Below, one piece after another: positions 13,903 to 25,433 of a DNA stretch of 64,000 nucleotides. Below the pieces are notes generated by a model. It made no database searches, was not told the origin of the DNA, and worked only from the letters and a program-made list of their open reading frames with translations. Source of the stretch: Tetragonia tetragonoides (Eukaryota; Streptophyta; Magnoliopsida; Caryophyllales; Aizoaceae); the NCBI GenBank assembly GCA_038025085.1, contig CM076154.1, positions 32,480,501-32,544,500 of the forward strand, given 5' to 3'. A program made the position numbers and the translations under genes. The first letter of the stretch is position 1; every line of letters begins with the position of its first letter.

Positions 13903-16900
13903 TCACTCTTTCCTGCCCTTTTTAGGCACCTGCTCCTTTTTCTTACTTTGTTTGCTCTTCCTTTTAGCTGCAACAGTAGATGTCTCACATTCTTCCACTA
14001 GCTTCCCTTCTTGTGTTTCCTTAGCAGTAGCAGCAACAACTTCTTTTCTTTGCTTGGTTGTTAGCCCACTCTTGCATGATCTTGCATTGTGTCCAGGTGT
14101 CTTACACACAGAACACACAAGTGTGGTTGATCTTGCTCTCTTCCTAGGCTCATCAGGTTTCCTCTTCCTAACCCTACTAGGCCTACCCAGTGCCCTTTTC
14201 AATATGGGGGAATAACTTGTGGGAAATTAAATGAAGGCCATTGGTCTGAGTCAGGCATAAGGTGAATGTGCTCAGTGTAAGTTGTTTTATAAGTAGACAC
14301 AGTGTAATATTTAAACAAAATCAATAGGCTCTAGTCTGTTGTGCAAGATAACACTACAAACATGATTGCATGGTATACCTGTCATTTGCCATTTTCCACA
14401 AAGGCATTTTCTCTTCTTCAAATCAACTGGAAAAGAAGTGTTGCCTTCCTTGACCTCAAATTCTCCACCCCCAGTATTTATAACCCTACAAAATCTAGAA
14501 TCTAATGTGTTCAATTCTATTTAGTCAACAACATAAGGTGTATAATTGCCCACAATAGCAACACCATTTTCTTGTCTTTCTCCAACCATTGTCATGTTGT
14601 AACATCTAATCCCCAAAAATCAAATAAATAAGTCAGGTTTTCACCCAAAAAATAATGATGCATGAACAAACAAACTAAAGGTAAAAGTGTTAGCATTACC
14701 TTCAAGCACTGGGAAGACTGGCAACTCTCTCATACTGACAAGGACAGCATTAAAAGACTCAACAAAATTGAAGGTGTTTTGATCACAACACACACACTCT
14801 TCAAATTGATGTCTAGATCACTATTGAGTTATATCAGAAAGCCATGTAGCTGCTTTAGGATCCAAATCAGCTATCTTCTTCAACCCTTTCATGTATGTGT
14901 ATGATGTGTAAGCATGGGCAACCATCCAAAAATATGCATGGAATGCTGGGCCAGACCATTTGGTCTTGAAGTTGTTGTAAACATGCATGGCACACACCCT
15001 CCTTGTTGACCTAGAAAACTCCTCCCTTAAAGCTTTATCAACTCCCTGCAAATACAGACATCAATTTTCATGTGGTTACAAATAATATATAAAGCTTTAT
15101 CAACTCCCTGCAAATACAGACATCAATTTTCATGTGGTTACAAATAATATATAAGCTGGAATCCACTTAAGGGGACTTAAATTACCTTCATTCTGTCACT
15201 GATGAATGTCCAGTCAGTTTTGTTGCAACCTTGTTGTTCCATAGCCTTTCTCAAATCCCTAAAGAAGTGCTTCCATGTTTCATATCCCTCACTTCCCACA
15301 ATACTATATGCAATGCAATACAACTCATTGTTTGCATCTAAGGACATGGCTGTCAGCAAAAACCCCTTGAATCTACCACTTAAGTGGCACCCATCAACAC
15401 CAATAATTGGTCTACAACCACCAATGAAGCCTATTATTTGAGCAGCAAAACTCACAAAGAAAGTCTTGAAATGTTTTTGTGTTGGGTCAGGGGATGCAGT
15501 CCAAGTTATGTGAGCAAATGATCCTGGATTTGTGGTCTTTATCATCTCAGAATAAGCTGCCAAAAGATTATAACTTGCTTCATAACTATCATGTATTTGT
15601 TCAGCAGCTAAGCTCTTACCTTTTTACAATGTTCTCAAATTCATCTCTATACCAAACCTCTCAAGTATGAGACCATACATAGATTTCACTGGAATCTTTG
15701 GACTAGCTTTAATATCATCAATCAGCTTACTGCAAACCCATTCACAGTTTGCCATGGGGTTATTCATCAACCTTTGGCATGTGTGCTTGTCCTCTGTCAT
15801 AACCTTGATTGCCCAAGTTGTTTTATCAGGAATCCTTGATGCATGAATCCTCCAATCATAGCCCACTGTCATACACTCAGCAGTGGATCTTGTTTTTTCT
15901 GATTTGTGAACTATAACTACAAGTCCCTGTTGTATGCAGAACTCTCTGAACACCCATTTAAACTGATCACCATCCTTAAAAACAACAACCATGGTCTTAA
16001 CTGAATTTGACCAAATGGTACTTCCACATACAAGTCTCCATTTATGTACAGTCTGTCCATGTATTTGGGGTCTCCTCTGTCTAAATCATCCTCAAATGTA
16101 GCAGCTACACTCTTCATCTTTTCCTGAGGTTGTTCATTATGCAAATCATCATAATCTTCACTCTCACTTCTCACCTCAGCATCCTCATTAAAGTCCTCAT
16201 CCAAACTGTCGTCATTATCACTATCCTCATTGCTTTCCTCTCCTAATGGAGGCATCTTCTTGACATTTCTTTTTGGTCTACCCTCACTACTTTCCTCAAC
16301 CTTCTCTTTTCCCTTTTCTTTGGGCACATAAACACCTTTCATTCTAGCAGTGGACTTTGACAACTTTCTTTCAGGTTTCCTTGATATGGGCATTGTAAAT
16401 TCTGTAGCATCAGTACTTGGTTGACTTTCTGTGTGGGCAGCAGGTTCTGTTGTTTGAGGTTGTGTTGGTCCAGCATGTATAGTAGGCTCATCAGGTTCTG
16501 TTGGTTCAGTGTGTTCAACATGTTCTGTTGGTTCAGTGTGTCCAGCAGGTTCTACTGGTTCACTGTGAGCAGCTGCATTGGGTTGCTTTTTTTTTTGGTG
16601 TTCTCACTCTTTTTCTTGCTGTTATTTTACATCTAGGTGAAGGTTTCTCAGGTTGAAATGGGGGAGGACTGGAAGGATTCTCAGGTTCAAATGGAGGTGT
16701 AGAAGGTTTCTCAGGTTGAGATGGGGGAGGACTATAAGGATTCTCAGGTTCAAATGGAGGTGTAGAAGGGGATGAATTAACATCTTCTAAGTCAACATAA
16801 GTTTTGGTACCACAATCAACATCCAATACAGGAACTTGGACCTTAACTGGTTCAGGTTGAAACAAAAAACTGTTTAGTGGAACTTCATCCTCTATGTCAA

Positions 16901-17366
16901 TATCCCTTTGTTCTTGTTCTTCTCTCTCAGCTCTCTCCCTCTCTTCTCTTTCAAATTGTTCTTGTTGCTCTCTCACTCTTTTTTCCTCTTCTCTCTTCCT
17001 TTCCTCCTCTTTTTCCCTTTCTCTCATCTCCTTACTTCTTCTTTGCATATCTCTCAATTTCATGGCAGCACAAAATACAGGGGATGGGTCATCAGTGGCC
17101 TCTAACCATACATCTATGGTGTCTATCCTTTTATACATAGCCCACATTTTCATCAAGCCCCCATCATCATTAACATCAATCTTACTATTTATCCCTCTAT
17201 GTTTGAACCATAGGTTGTACATAAGGGAGAGTAAGACATCCTGTTTTAGAGCCTTTTCATCAAGGTCCATTACTAAATCCATGAAATTAGTCTTATCTAC
17301 ATCATCCACATAGTAGTCAAAAGCTTTATCATTGTAATGGAACTGCAACCAATACGACTCTGTCAT
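13903..17366 (-). pseudogene. MULE transposase (MuDR type), disabled
   Basis: Reads minus from the ATG at 17366. Order: N-terminal 268-aa domain with a charged RE/EE-rich coiled stretch and Pro-rich FEPENP repeats (17366-16560); acidic linker (16393-16000); MuDR DNA-binding-like domain with WRIHASRIPDKTTW (15992-15624); DDE catalytic core with VDGCHL and ISDRMK (15563-15186). After an intron at 15046-15185 come CAMHVYNNFKTKW and VESFN (third acidic residue, near 14,760), a second intron near 14,606-14,699, the SWIM finger CLC-GIPCNH (14,400-14,350) and a CCHC knuckle CSVCKTPGHNARSC (near 14,080-14,120). Lesions: frame change at a ten-A run (16587-16596), a 1-nt shift near 16,000, stop TAA at 15624-15626, a shift near 14,825, a stop near 14,520 and a shift near 14,311. 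It cannot make a full transposase. Confidence 0.9.
15029..15152. repeat. 62-bp tandem duplication spanning a transposase splice acceptor
   Basis: The 62 bp from 15029-15090 are repeated at 15091-15152 (starting AAAGCTTTATCAACTCCCTG). The unit includes the intron acceptor and first codons of the next transposase exon, so the pseudogene carries two candidate acceptors. Confidence 0.85.
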
Positions 17367-18175
17367 TCTGCTTACACAAAATCAAACCAGCAAACTAATT
17401 CAAAAAAAAAAAAAAAAGTAACAAACCCTAAATAAAAAATAAAATAGGATTTTAATCAATGCAAACTGAAGACATATAAATTTCCACAATAATTATACCT
17501 ACATGCATCACAATATCCTAATAATAAAGCAAACAGAAATAATTTGTCTAAATAAAAGCCAAACATTAAACCCTAATTTAGTTGTCCTCCATGAACGAAG
17601 AAAACAATTGTGAAAATCAAAACAAAAACACTACCCATTAATTAAACACCACGAAATAGCAAAACAAACATCCAATTTCACATCATCCATCAAACCCACT
17701 ACTATTCCAACCAAATAAAATACGAAAATTATGGAAAATAGAGAAAAAAAAGATGATGAAATAGATAAAGGAGGGAGATTTCATACCTTTCACGCTCCAA
17801 ATTAATGTCTTTTGTTCCTCTCACCCAAAATTATGCTTCTTCTTCAACCTCAAAGAGTAGGGTTTTTGCAAGGTTTTGGGAAGGTTTTGGAAGTGCGATG
17901 GTTTTTGTTTTTGAACCAGGGAAGTGGAGAAAAATAATGAAGAGGGGGTTATGTGTCAGCCAAGTGAGAGTTATGGCGCCATGGGTCTAATGGGAGGGCA
18001 TTTCAGTAATCTATCTTGGCACAATTGACGGATACTTAACGGACGTTGCATATATGTATACGCTGGACATTTTCATTCAAATAAAGGGGTACGACATACA
18101 GGAAACTTAAAATACGGATGCAGCAGGAATTTTGCCAAACCACAGAGATACAACGTGTAATATCCCATTAATTAA

Positions 18176-18618
18176 TTAGGTTAAAATTTCATTATTTCAT
18201 TTAGACTTTAGAGGCCAGGTGCTGTGAGCAACTAAATTATATATCGCCATGGAATTGACTTCTTTTTTATTTGATTAGTAAAGGAAGATCAGAAACTTGC
18301 CCACCTACGATAAGTTAGTTGTTATATGTAATAAAGGGACCAAGAAGGCAATAATGCTGGATAAGTTAACAACTAAGGCTTCATACATATATAACACATT
18401 AACACCGCACTTATTTTATTAAACCAATACATGTATGTATGTATGTATGTGTAGAACATTTTGTATAAGATCTATGAATTTTAACCCAAGCGGATATCAT
18501 TTGGGTTATTATTACAAATTACGTAACAAATAAAGCCACACTATGCTTAAAGCACAACTGATAAAATATTACATATTGGTATATTGCGTCAAATCCTTGA
18601 TTCAATAGGGCTCACTTA
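18176..18618. other. GLP2 3' flank, no further gene
   Basis: Non-coding. It contains a short (TATG)n run near 18,432-18,450 and the block TTTAACCCAAGCGGATATCATTTGG. Versions of this block lie after every GLP stop codon in the window, so it marks the conserved 3' UTR/flank. Confidence 0.6.
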
Positions 18619-19426
18619 TTAGAAGCGCCCCTGAAGATACTTGACGACCTTGTCATCGAGTTGGAAGGCCTTGCTGAGAACATCAACCGAGATAGGTGGC
18701 TCGGCTCCGAACACAGCATTAGCAATGGTGATGACACCGGGATTCTGACTACTCAATGCAGCCATGGCGACTGCTGGGTATTTATCAACATTGAATTGGA
18801 AATGAATTAGCCCTTGAGGGAACACGAAGACGTCTCCCTTCTTAAGAATTTTAGTAAAGAGCTTGTTTCCGGCGTTGTTTGGTAGGTTGGAAGTTACAAA
18901 ACCGACATAGAGGGTTCCCTCGAGAACAGTAAGGACCTCAGTTGCTCGGGGGTGTGTATGGGGAGGATTGAGGCCACCGTGTGGTGCAAAGTCGATTCTG
19001 GCCACGGATATCCCAAGGGTGTTGAGGCCGGGTAAGTTAGCTGCACTCACTAGGGTCACATTGGATCCTACCTTAGGTGTTTTGGTGTCTCCTGCCATGT
19101 CTAGCCCATCGAAAAAGAAATCCTCTGCTTTGGCATCCATCATATTCTTGCAGAATAGCCCGTTCACAAACACTGCATGCGACAAATAATCAAATAAAAA
19201 GGTTATAAATCGGAAGGAAAAAGAAAAGACGAAAAAGGAGCCAATATTATAAGACGAAGGGAGTATTATTTGTAAACAGAAGCATAGAACTAAGAATATT
19301 ACCACCGCTCTTAGGGTCATTCACCGCGACACAGAAATCTTGGACTTGATTGGGATCGGTAGCATTGGCTACGTAACAAGCAATGGCCAGAAGACCAAAA
19401 CAGGCAAGGACAGTGTGAGGCGACAT
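18619..19426 (-). CDS. Germin-like protein GLP2
   Basis: Exons 19303-19426 (124 nt) and 18619-19172 (554 nt), 130-bp GT/AG intron, 225 aa. Start chosen at MSPHTVLAC, matching the other copies. Signal peptide, paired cysteines, NVT glycosylation site, box 1 PPHTHP-A-E and box 2 FPQGLIHFQ are all present. It differs from GLP1 mainly in [24 protein letters not shown] and [12 protein letters not shown]. It lies just beyond the right end of the MULE, on the same strand as GLP1. GLP5 and GLP8 are duplicates of this gene with the same predicted protein. Intact. Confidence 0.95.
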
Positions 19427-19532
19427 TGATGGCAATAGCCGTACGTAGTTAAAAAAAATGTGTGCTTCTAATAAGGAATGGAGATGGTTGTGATTTAGTT
19501 GTGATGATATATCGATGGCATGGCGAAAGAAC

Positions 19533-19542
19533 CTATTTATAG
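19533..19542 (-). promoter_or_regulatory. TATA box of GLP2
   Basis: CTATAAATAG on the minus strand, about 107 bp upstream of the ATG, at the same relative position as in the other GLP genes. Confidence 0.7.
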
Positions 19543-20068
19543 TAGACGATACTAAGCTGATCCAAATTATAATTGGTTGAAGGTTACCTAATCATTTTAT
19601 TAATTAGTTTCTCTTTTGAATATTGTGATGGTTAGTTGGGATACAATAATACCCGGTCTCCAATTACTTGATATTGAATGGTCGTATATCTTGACTTGAT
19701 CTTGAGGTTGATTGCCTATTTTAAACATATAATTTATGCTATTACACGAAAATTTGTATGAGACGATCTTACCGTAAGTAATTCCTTGAACATTCTCGAC
19801 TAATTCTCATGGCCCATTTTTACAAATATGCGGTGTCATTTGAGGAACTTTCCCACCAAGTTAAATACAGTAGTTAGATATGTTGTATGACTATGAGATC
19901 ATATAAATAGTTAATTGGTTGATGCGTTCAGTATTCGCCAGTCTGCCTTGGTATATCCTCTCTCTCTCAGACATTCTTGTCAAGGTAGGGGAGTAGGGGA
20001 GGAAGTACGTCTTACGCCAATCAATTTTGAAGTTCTCAATGAATGGGTATCAAAATGACTTACATAAG
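19543..20068. other. GLP2 upstream region
   Basis: Non-coding promoter-proximal DNA. The first 400 bp resemble the GLP3 upstream region (21,374-21,890). I see no gene and no delimitable element. Confidence 0.5.
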
Positions 20069-20304
20069 CACTACAAAAAAAAAAATGAAAAGTAGTTGCG
20101 AATAAACACCGTTGTTATTAGCTAGGCTAAAACCGCAACTAAAATGGGTCGGCGGCAGAATCAACAGCGTATTTAGTCGGTAGCCATTTTCCTCGACGCT
20201 GGCAAATTTAACCACGGAATTAATTTAATCCGCAACTAGCATTTAATTCTGCCTCTGAGCATAATATTATAGTCGGATCAGTAGCCATTGCAGTTTTTCT
20301 AGTG
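20069..20304. mobile_element. Short CACTA-type terminal element (236 bp)
   Basis: Starts CACTACAAAAAAAAAAA and ends TTTTTCTAGTG, with an extra AG/CT pair outside making the ends symmetrical. No clear 3-bp target duplication, so class is tentative. Copies occur in the duplicated segments at 40,538-40,777 and 57,152-57,392. Confidence 0.5.
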
Positions 20305-20577
20305 CTCTTTTTTTTGGTGGTGAAATTTTGTAGTGGTTTTGTTCTTACAATGTTATTTGAGGCTCCATGTTTTTTGTGTCTCACTTTTAAGCAATTTGCA
20401 TAGAACAAAAATATCAAATACTCAGGGGGAACGAAATGTGGTTGAGCGGTAGGGGCTCACCACTCATCTATTTTTAGTCAAGGCCGAGAGTTTGGATCTC
20501 GTATATGATATGGTGTAGCCTTAAATCCCTTGACTACCTGTTCCACATTTTTAAGGTGCCTATAAGTCAGCGCAGCG

Positions 20578-20859
20578 TAGGGGTGCAAACGAGTCGATGC
20601 ACTCGCGAGCTCGTAAACATACTCGGTCAAAACTCGTTCAATAATAACGAGCCGAGCACGAGCACCAATTCAAGGCTCGTTTATTATATGAGCCGAGCAC
20701 GAGCGATCCTCAACTCAGCTCGTTTAATATTTTCATGGTTGATATTACCTTTAAAATTAGTCTGCTCGCGAGCAGCTCTTGAACGACTCGGTCAAAACTC
20801 GGTCAAACCTTGTTTAAAACTAGCTCGATAAGAAACAAGCCGAGCATAAGCACCAATAT
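20578..20859. mobile_element. hAT-like MITE, truncated by fusion to GLP3
   Basis: Left terminus TAGGGGTGCAAACGAGTCGA matches the complete copy at 39,910-40,264 (inverted). The sequence follows that copy, rich in CTCG/CGAG motifs, until the word ATAT at 20856-20859, where GLP3 coding sequence begins. The right terminus is missing. Confidence 0.75.
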
Positions 20860-21276
20860 CCCAAGGGTGTTGAGGCCGGGAAAGTTAGCTGCACTTACTA
20901 GGGTCACATTGGATCCTACCCTGGGTGTTTTGGTGTCTCCTGCTATGTTTAGCCCGGCGAAAAAGAAATCCTCTGCTTTGGCATCCATCATATTCTTGCA
21001 GAATAGCCCGTTCACAAACACTGCATGCGACAAATAATCAAAATAGAGAAGTTAAAAGTCGATGTAGGAGAAAAACAAGACGAAAAACAAACTATTATTA
21101 TGAGACGCAGGGAGTATATATATAGACAGTTTCATGGAACTAAGAATATTACCAGCACTATTAGGGTCATTTACGCCAACACAGAAATCTTGGACTTGAT
21201 TGGGATCGGTAGCAGTGGCTACGTAACAAGCCATGGCCAAAAGACCAACACATGCAAGGATGTTGTGAGGCGACAT
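20856..21276 (-). pseudogene. Germin-like protein GLP3, 3'-truncated
   Basis: Exon 1 is intact (21153-21276, 124 nt, MSPHNILAC onwards) and exon 2 begins normally at 21020. The coding match stops after LNTLGI, at about residue 96 of 225, where a hAT-like MITE is joined. Both germin boxes, and therefore all metal ligands, are lost. Splice sites and promoter (TATA at 21364-21373) remain. The protein is closest to GLP1 ([22 protein letters not shown]). Confidence 0.9.
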
Positions 21277-21363
21277 TGATCACAATAGTTGTAGTCAAAA
21301 AATTGTGTATGATTGGAGATGGTTGTGAGTTGTGATGATATATCGATGGCATGGCGAAAGGAC

Positions 21364-21373
21364 CTATTTATAG
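21364..21373 (-). promoter_or_regulatory. TATA box of GLP3 pseudogene
   Basis: CTATAAATAG on the minus strand, about 90 bp before the GLP3 ATG, within a promoter block shared with GLP2. Confidence 0.6.
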
Positions 21374-21895
21374 TAGGCGATACTAAGCTGATCCAAATTA
21401 TAATTGGTTGAAGGTTATTACCTAATCATTTTAATAAATTAGTTTCTCTTTTGAAAATTGTGATGGTTAGTTGGGATACAGTACCTAGTCTTCAATTACT
21501 CATGATAACGACCAGTCGTATATCAATACATACACTGCCACATATCTTGACTTGATCTTGAGGTTAATTGCCTGTTTTAAACCTATAATTTATGCTACTC
21601 GTATTACACACAACTAGTATAAGACGAACCTTCCGTAAGTAATTCCTTAAACATTCTCGAATTAGTATCATATGCCGCCTCATAAAAAAATTTGTGTTCT
21701 TATAAACAATGGATCTATTATGAGATCGCAAAATTTGCGGTGGTGTCACTTGAGGAACTTGGCCACCAAGTTAATAAATAGTTGAACCAATGAGATCATA
21801 TAGTTAATTGGTTGATGTATGCTTTCGCTATTCGCCTCAGTATATCCTCTCTTGTGAAGGTAGGGGATGATGGATGTTGCATCTTATTGTTTTTA

Positions 21896-22167
21896 GGTGG
21901 CGTTTACTTGCTTTCAATCAAATGCAATGCAACGCAATCATTTTAAAGAGTATATTTGAGGTGAAAAGGGATAGAGGGGGAGGAAGAATATGAAAAAAGT
22001 GAGATTAATTACACATTTCAAAATAATCGTCATTACATGAAAAAAGTTGAGCAATTGTGATTACATTGGATCATGTAATCAACCTCACTTTTCTCATCTC
22101 TCCTCCCATCTACTCTATAAAATGATTGAAATGCATTGCATTTGATTGCAAACAAGTAAATGAGCCC
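21896..22167. mobile_element. PIF/Harbinger-like MITE (272 bp)
   Basis: Terminal inverted repeats GGTGGCGTTTACTTG and CAAGTAAATGAGCCC extend into long complementary arms (AATCAAATGCAATGCA on the left). TTA flanks both sides (21893-21895, 22168-22170). No coding capacity. Confidence 0.85.
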
Positions 22168-22170
22168 TTA

Positions 22171-23590
22171 GTGTGTGATTTTAATAGCCCCGCAAGTGCA
22201 CGGGTATATCGCGTAGTAAAATTATCGTCTCCCAAGAGGAGCAAGGGTATTTCGATTACCAAAATCTCTAAAATTGAGAAAGCTAAGCAAATTGGGTAAA
22301 TTTGATGTTGATTTAATTTAATTAAACTTAAAGCTAAACTAGGATGACAATCTAAGAAAAGGGAATAGAATAATCACTATTATAAAATCAAGAACAAAAG
22401 CTAGAGTACAGTTGGGGGTTCACCCATGCTCTAATGCAATGGATGATAAAATAGCATGCAATCAAATGAGCAATTGTGTAGAGATACTAGATCAATCAAT
22501 GACTAAGGGCCTCTCTCAAGGTCACCAAATAAATACCCAATTCCACCCTTCCATTCTTCCACCTATTTTCATGGGGTCAAGTATTACGCAACACCTAGTT
22601 TAAGCATCTCCAAAAGGAAATCTACCCACTTTCGTGGTTGAATCCATTTGTTTAGTCAATGAAACTTCTACGATTACCTTACCCCCTTTTGGTTTTAAGT
22701 TAATCAAACAAAAGATAAACCAAGTTCTCACTTAGGCATTTTATCAAACACTTGGAGTTCACAAAGCTAAATGCACGATAACTCATTCAATCACACTATA
22801 TTCACATCATCCAAGCATCAAAACACCATAGATGGGCTAATTCCAGCTCTAATAAGAGAAGCTAGCCACTAAACATCATAAAGACATTAACTTTAATTAA
22901 CCAAGACATAATGTTCAACACAAGAGAAATAAGTAAAGAGGAGAGAGAAAGAGAAAAGAGAATGTTCAAGAAGATCTTACAAAGGTCTTTAATAATCTTT
23001 CTAAAATATAGTTCAACTATTCTAGAAATTAAATCTAAGAGATGAAGTTCTTCAATCTAACTATGGAGGTTAGACCTCTTTAAAGAGCTAAAACTAGGTT
23101 AAGAGTAGAATAGCCTAAGGTAGTCTAAGTCTCTCCCCAAAATTAGGATTTAAGAGGGAAGTTTTAAGTGAAAAGCGGTGAACCGCGGCCTAAATAGCGA
23201 ACCGCATGCTGTTAAGTCTGAACAGTAAGTAGGTTGCGTTTCGCACCTGGGGGGTTTGAGTGATATTTATGCTAGGGATTGAACCACAATTGAACCACAA
23301 AAGTTCTAAAATGTTTTAACCACAATATGATTTCAGTAAGTAGGTTACTGTTAGAAAAAGTCTGAAATCAAAATATTTTAGAACTTAAAACTGATTTTGG
23401 TTTTTAAATTGTAAACATTAATATAAAAACGTAGACGAACAGGGCCTAAGGTAATCATTTATGTTTAATTTGCATGATCTTTATAAGATTAATTAGTAAG
23501 TAGAAACTGATTTATTGTTTGTATGTTTTTGTATAATAGGTTATTGAACACATCCAGTGGCCATGTACAGGCAACTGGCAACGGGTGTAG
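22171..23590. other. Repeat-like non-coding insert between GLP3 and the GLP relic
   Basis: It begins with GCCCCGCAAGTGCACGGGTA, a motif I associate with non-coding parts of plant retroelements. It then runs through low-complexity text with A-rich plus-strand sequence. No LTRs, terminal repeats or coding domains found. Element class unknown. Confidence 0.35.
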
Positions 23591-23594
23591 AAGA

Positions 23595-23830
23595 TGTGAA
23601 TATTTTGCATAAGATTTATGAATTTTAACCGGCCAAGAGAATATCATTTGGGTTATTATTACAAATTACGTAACAAAGCCACACTGTGCTTAAAGCACAA
23701 CTCATAAATATCACATTAATAAGTATTTGTGTCAAACCCTTTATAGTAGGTGTTGCTAAACCTATCCAACTTCTAATTGGTCGATGAGTACCTAAATTAG
23801 TGTCTTTCTTTGAAGATATATTGTACATGT
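23595..23830 (-). pseudogene. GLP relic: 3' flank joined to promoter, coding region gone
   Basis: From about 23,600 to 23,735 the sequence matches the conserved GLP 3' flank (ATGAATTTTAACC, ATCATTTGGGTTATTATTAC, AAAGCCACACTGTGCTTAAA, GTGTCAAA). It then jumps at about 23,736-23,741 into the conserved GLP promoter (TTTATAGTAGGTGTTGCTAA) and continues along the upstream region as in GLP1 and GLP6. The roughly 0.9-1.1 kb that should lie between (both exons, intron and 5' UTR) is absent. It is a deleted member of the array, still oriented minus. Confidence 0.75.
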
Positions 23831-24770
23831 ATCACATTAATACCTTGGTCTTCTTTTTATTGTGGGTAATACCTGCTCTTCAATTATAAGATAGTGACTG
23901 AAGAATTTATTTACTACTTACAAGCGCCATATAACAAATATATAATATATTGATCGACTGGTTTAATGTATGTCAATATTTTATTTTTTTTGTTGAGATG
24001 AGACAATACACATAAGCAATTGGGAGGGGAGATCGAACATAATATGTAATGTATTTAATACCTCATTCTTAATCATTAGATAATCGAAGACATCTTGTTC
24101 ACAAATTAGTAAAATTCTTCGTACATGCCAATGGCAGATCCATGCTTTGATGCATGGATTCCATTAAACCCACTTGGTGAATTTTTTTTTGTAAAATTTC
24201 CTTATAAAATTAATTTTTTTATACAATATTTACGATTTGTCCTATATGTTATAAGATAGTGACTCCATTTAAACAGATTTCTGACTCCATCACGGGTACA
24301 TGCATATCTGTTATGCAATGTCATTTTAGAAACTTCCCCTTCATCTATGACCCGTACTCAAGCTGAAACTGGAAACTACAGACATTACTACTCCAAAACT
24401 TGACCTGACATATACCAAATCCAACCCGATCGACGAATCCGTTTCACATTATCAAGTGATACCCTTTTTTCTTTTTTTTTTTTTTGTTCCAATTTGGGCT
24501 CTCTTTTGGTTACCACTACAGTTAGTCCAAGCACATGTATTGACCTTATTACTAGATTTTGAAAGAGCAGTTGAACTGCTTGATAAGAACACCTTGGGAG
24601 GCCTTACGAATGGTAAATCCGCTCAGAAGAATATGTCAAGGAGGAGATTAATAAGACGCTGGAAATAAAAGAAGCCGTACGCAGGTTGAAGAAAAAGACG
24701 TCAATGCTTAATTGAATTCAATTGAATTTATCTCTTTGGCTTGACCTTTAATTGCAAGTTGTTTTGTTAT
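23831..24770. other. Spacer of the deleted-GLP unit
   Basis: Non-coding, paralogous to 5,240-6,755 (minus its hAT-like insert) and 47,820-48,630. It includes the conserved palindrome GCAGTTGAACTGC at 24567-24579. No gene seen. Confidence 0.55.
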
Positions 24771-24775
24771 AATAA

Positions 24776-25057
24776 AGGTGTAATCTTTATAGCGTATCCC
24801 GTCGTTTCCGTTCAGTTCAATTCCATTCACTTCAGGGGTGGTCTTGTGTCAGTTTAATGTTTTACAGTTTCATTCAGTGATATTGGTTTAGTTTAGTGGT
24901 GTTCAGTTCAAAAACATACATTTTATCTCACATATGAAATGGTGATCAGATCAGTTCAGTTCAGTGGTGTTTATTCAATTCAATACTGTTCATTTTGTTT
25001 CAGTAGTGTTGAATTCAATTCAATTCGATTAATTCAGTCCAGTTGACAAACGCGCCC
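24776..25057. mobile_element. Tourist-like MITE, unit 2
   Basis: Same element and position as 6759-7060, flanked by TAA (24773-24775 and 25058-25060). TTCAGTTCAG-rich, non-coding. Confidence 0.6.
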
Positions 25058-25170
25058 TAAGAGGATAGCTAGCCGCTAGGGCACAAAAGGACAGAGAAAG
25101 GGAGACAAAAGAAAGAATAAATAATTCATGATTTCTACATGTGGTGGTGTAGTTATCTAAGAAGGATTTA

Positions 25171-25414
25171 GGGTGCGTTCTTTAGTATTTAGTTCAGTTC
25201 AGGTATTAATTTAGGGATTTTCAGTTCAATTAAGTAGTGTTCAGTTCAATTTAGTGGTGCTTAGTTCAAAAACATACTTTCTATCTCACATATCAAGTTG
25301 TGTTAAATTCAATTTAGTGGTGTCCAGTTGAGTTCAGTGGTGTCCAGTTCAGCGGTGTTGAATGCAGTTCAGTTCATTTCATCCCTGGTAAGTTCAGCTC
25401 TAAAGAACGCACCC
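25171..25414. mobile_element. Tourist-like MITE, unit 2
   Basis: GGGTGCGTTCTTTAG at the left and CTAAAGAACGCACCC at the right form a perfect 15-bp inverted repeat. TTA on each side. Best-preserved copy of the family also seen at 7171 and 49,008. Confidence 0.85.
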
Positions 25415-25433
25415 TTAGAAGGAAAGTAACATA

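Larger units (their letters stand above)
16039..20859. repeat. Segmental duplication A (inverted copy at 39,983-44,806)
   Basis: This 4.8-kb segment runs from the middle of the MULE transposase through the right MULE end, GLP2, its promoter region and a truncated hAT-like MITE. It recurs inverted at 39,983-44,806 and again at about 56,597-61,421. The encoded 268-aa MULE protein differs by one residue (Asp/Asn) and GLP2/GLP5 are identical in translated sequence, so the duplication is recent. Confidence 0.9.

Noticed and set aside
13801..14215. Plus-strand frames over the MULE zinc-knuckle region
   Set aside because: Opposite strand of the transposase C-terminus, which carries the CCHC motif.
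16877..17313. Leu/Ser-rich frames opposite the MULE coiled-coil region (and at 43,532 and 60,147)
   Set aside because: Shadows of the E/R-rich coding strand.
18619..19320. 233-aa frame reading through the GLP2 intron (also for GLP5 and GLP8)
   Set aside because: It includes intron sequence; canonical splice sites and the other copies support the two-exon 225-aa model.
20505..20831. 108-aa frame at 20,505-20,831 and its copies at 40,011 and 56,625
   Set aside because: Lies mostly within the hAT-like MITE; its CTCG-rich text is repeat sequence.
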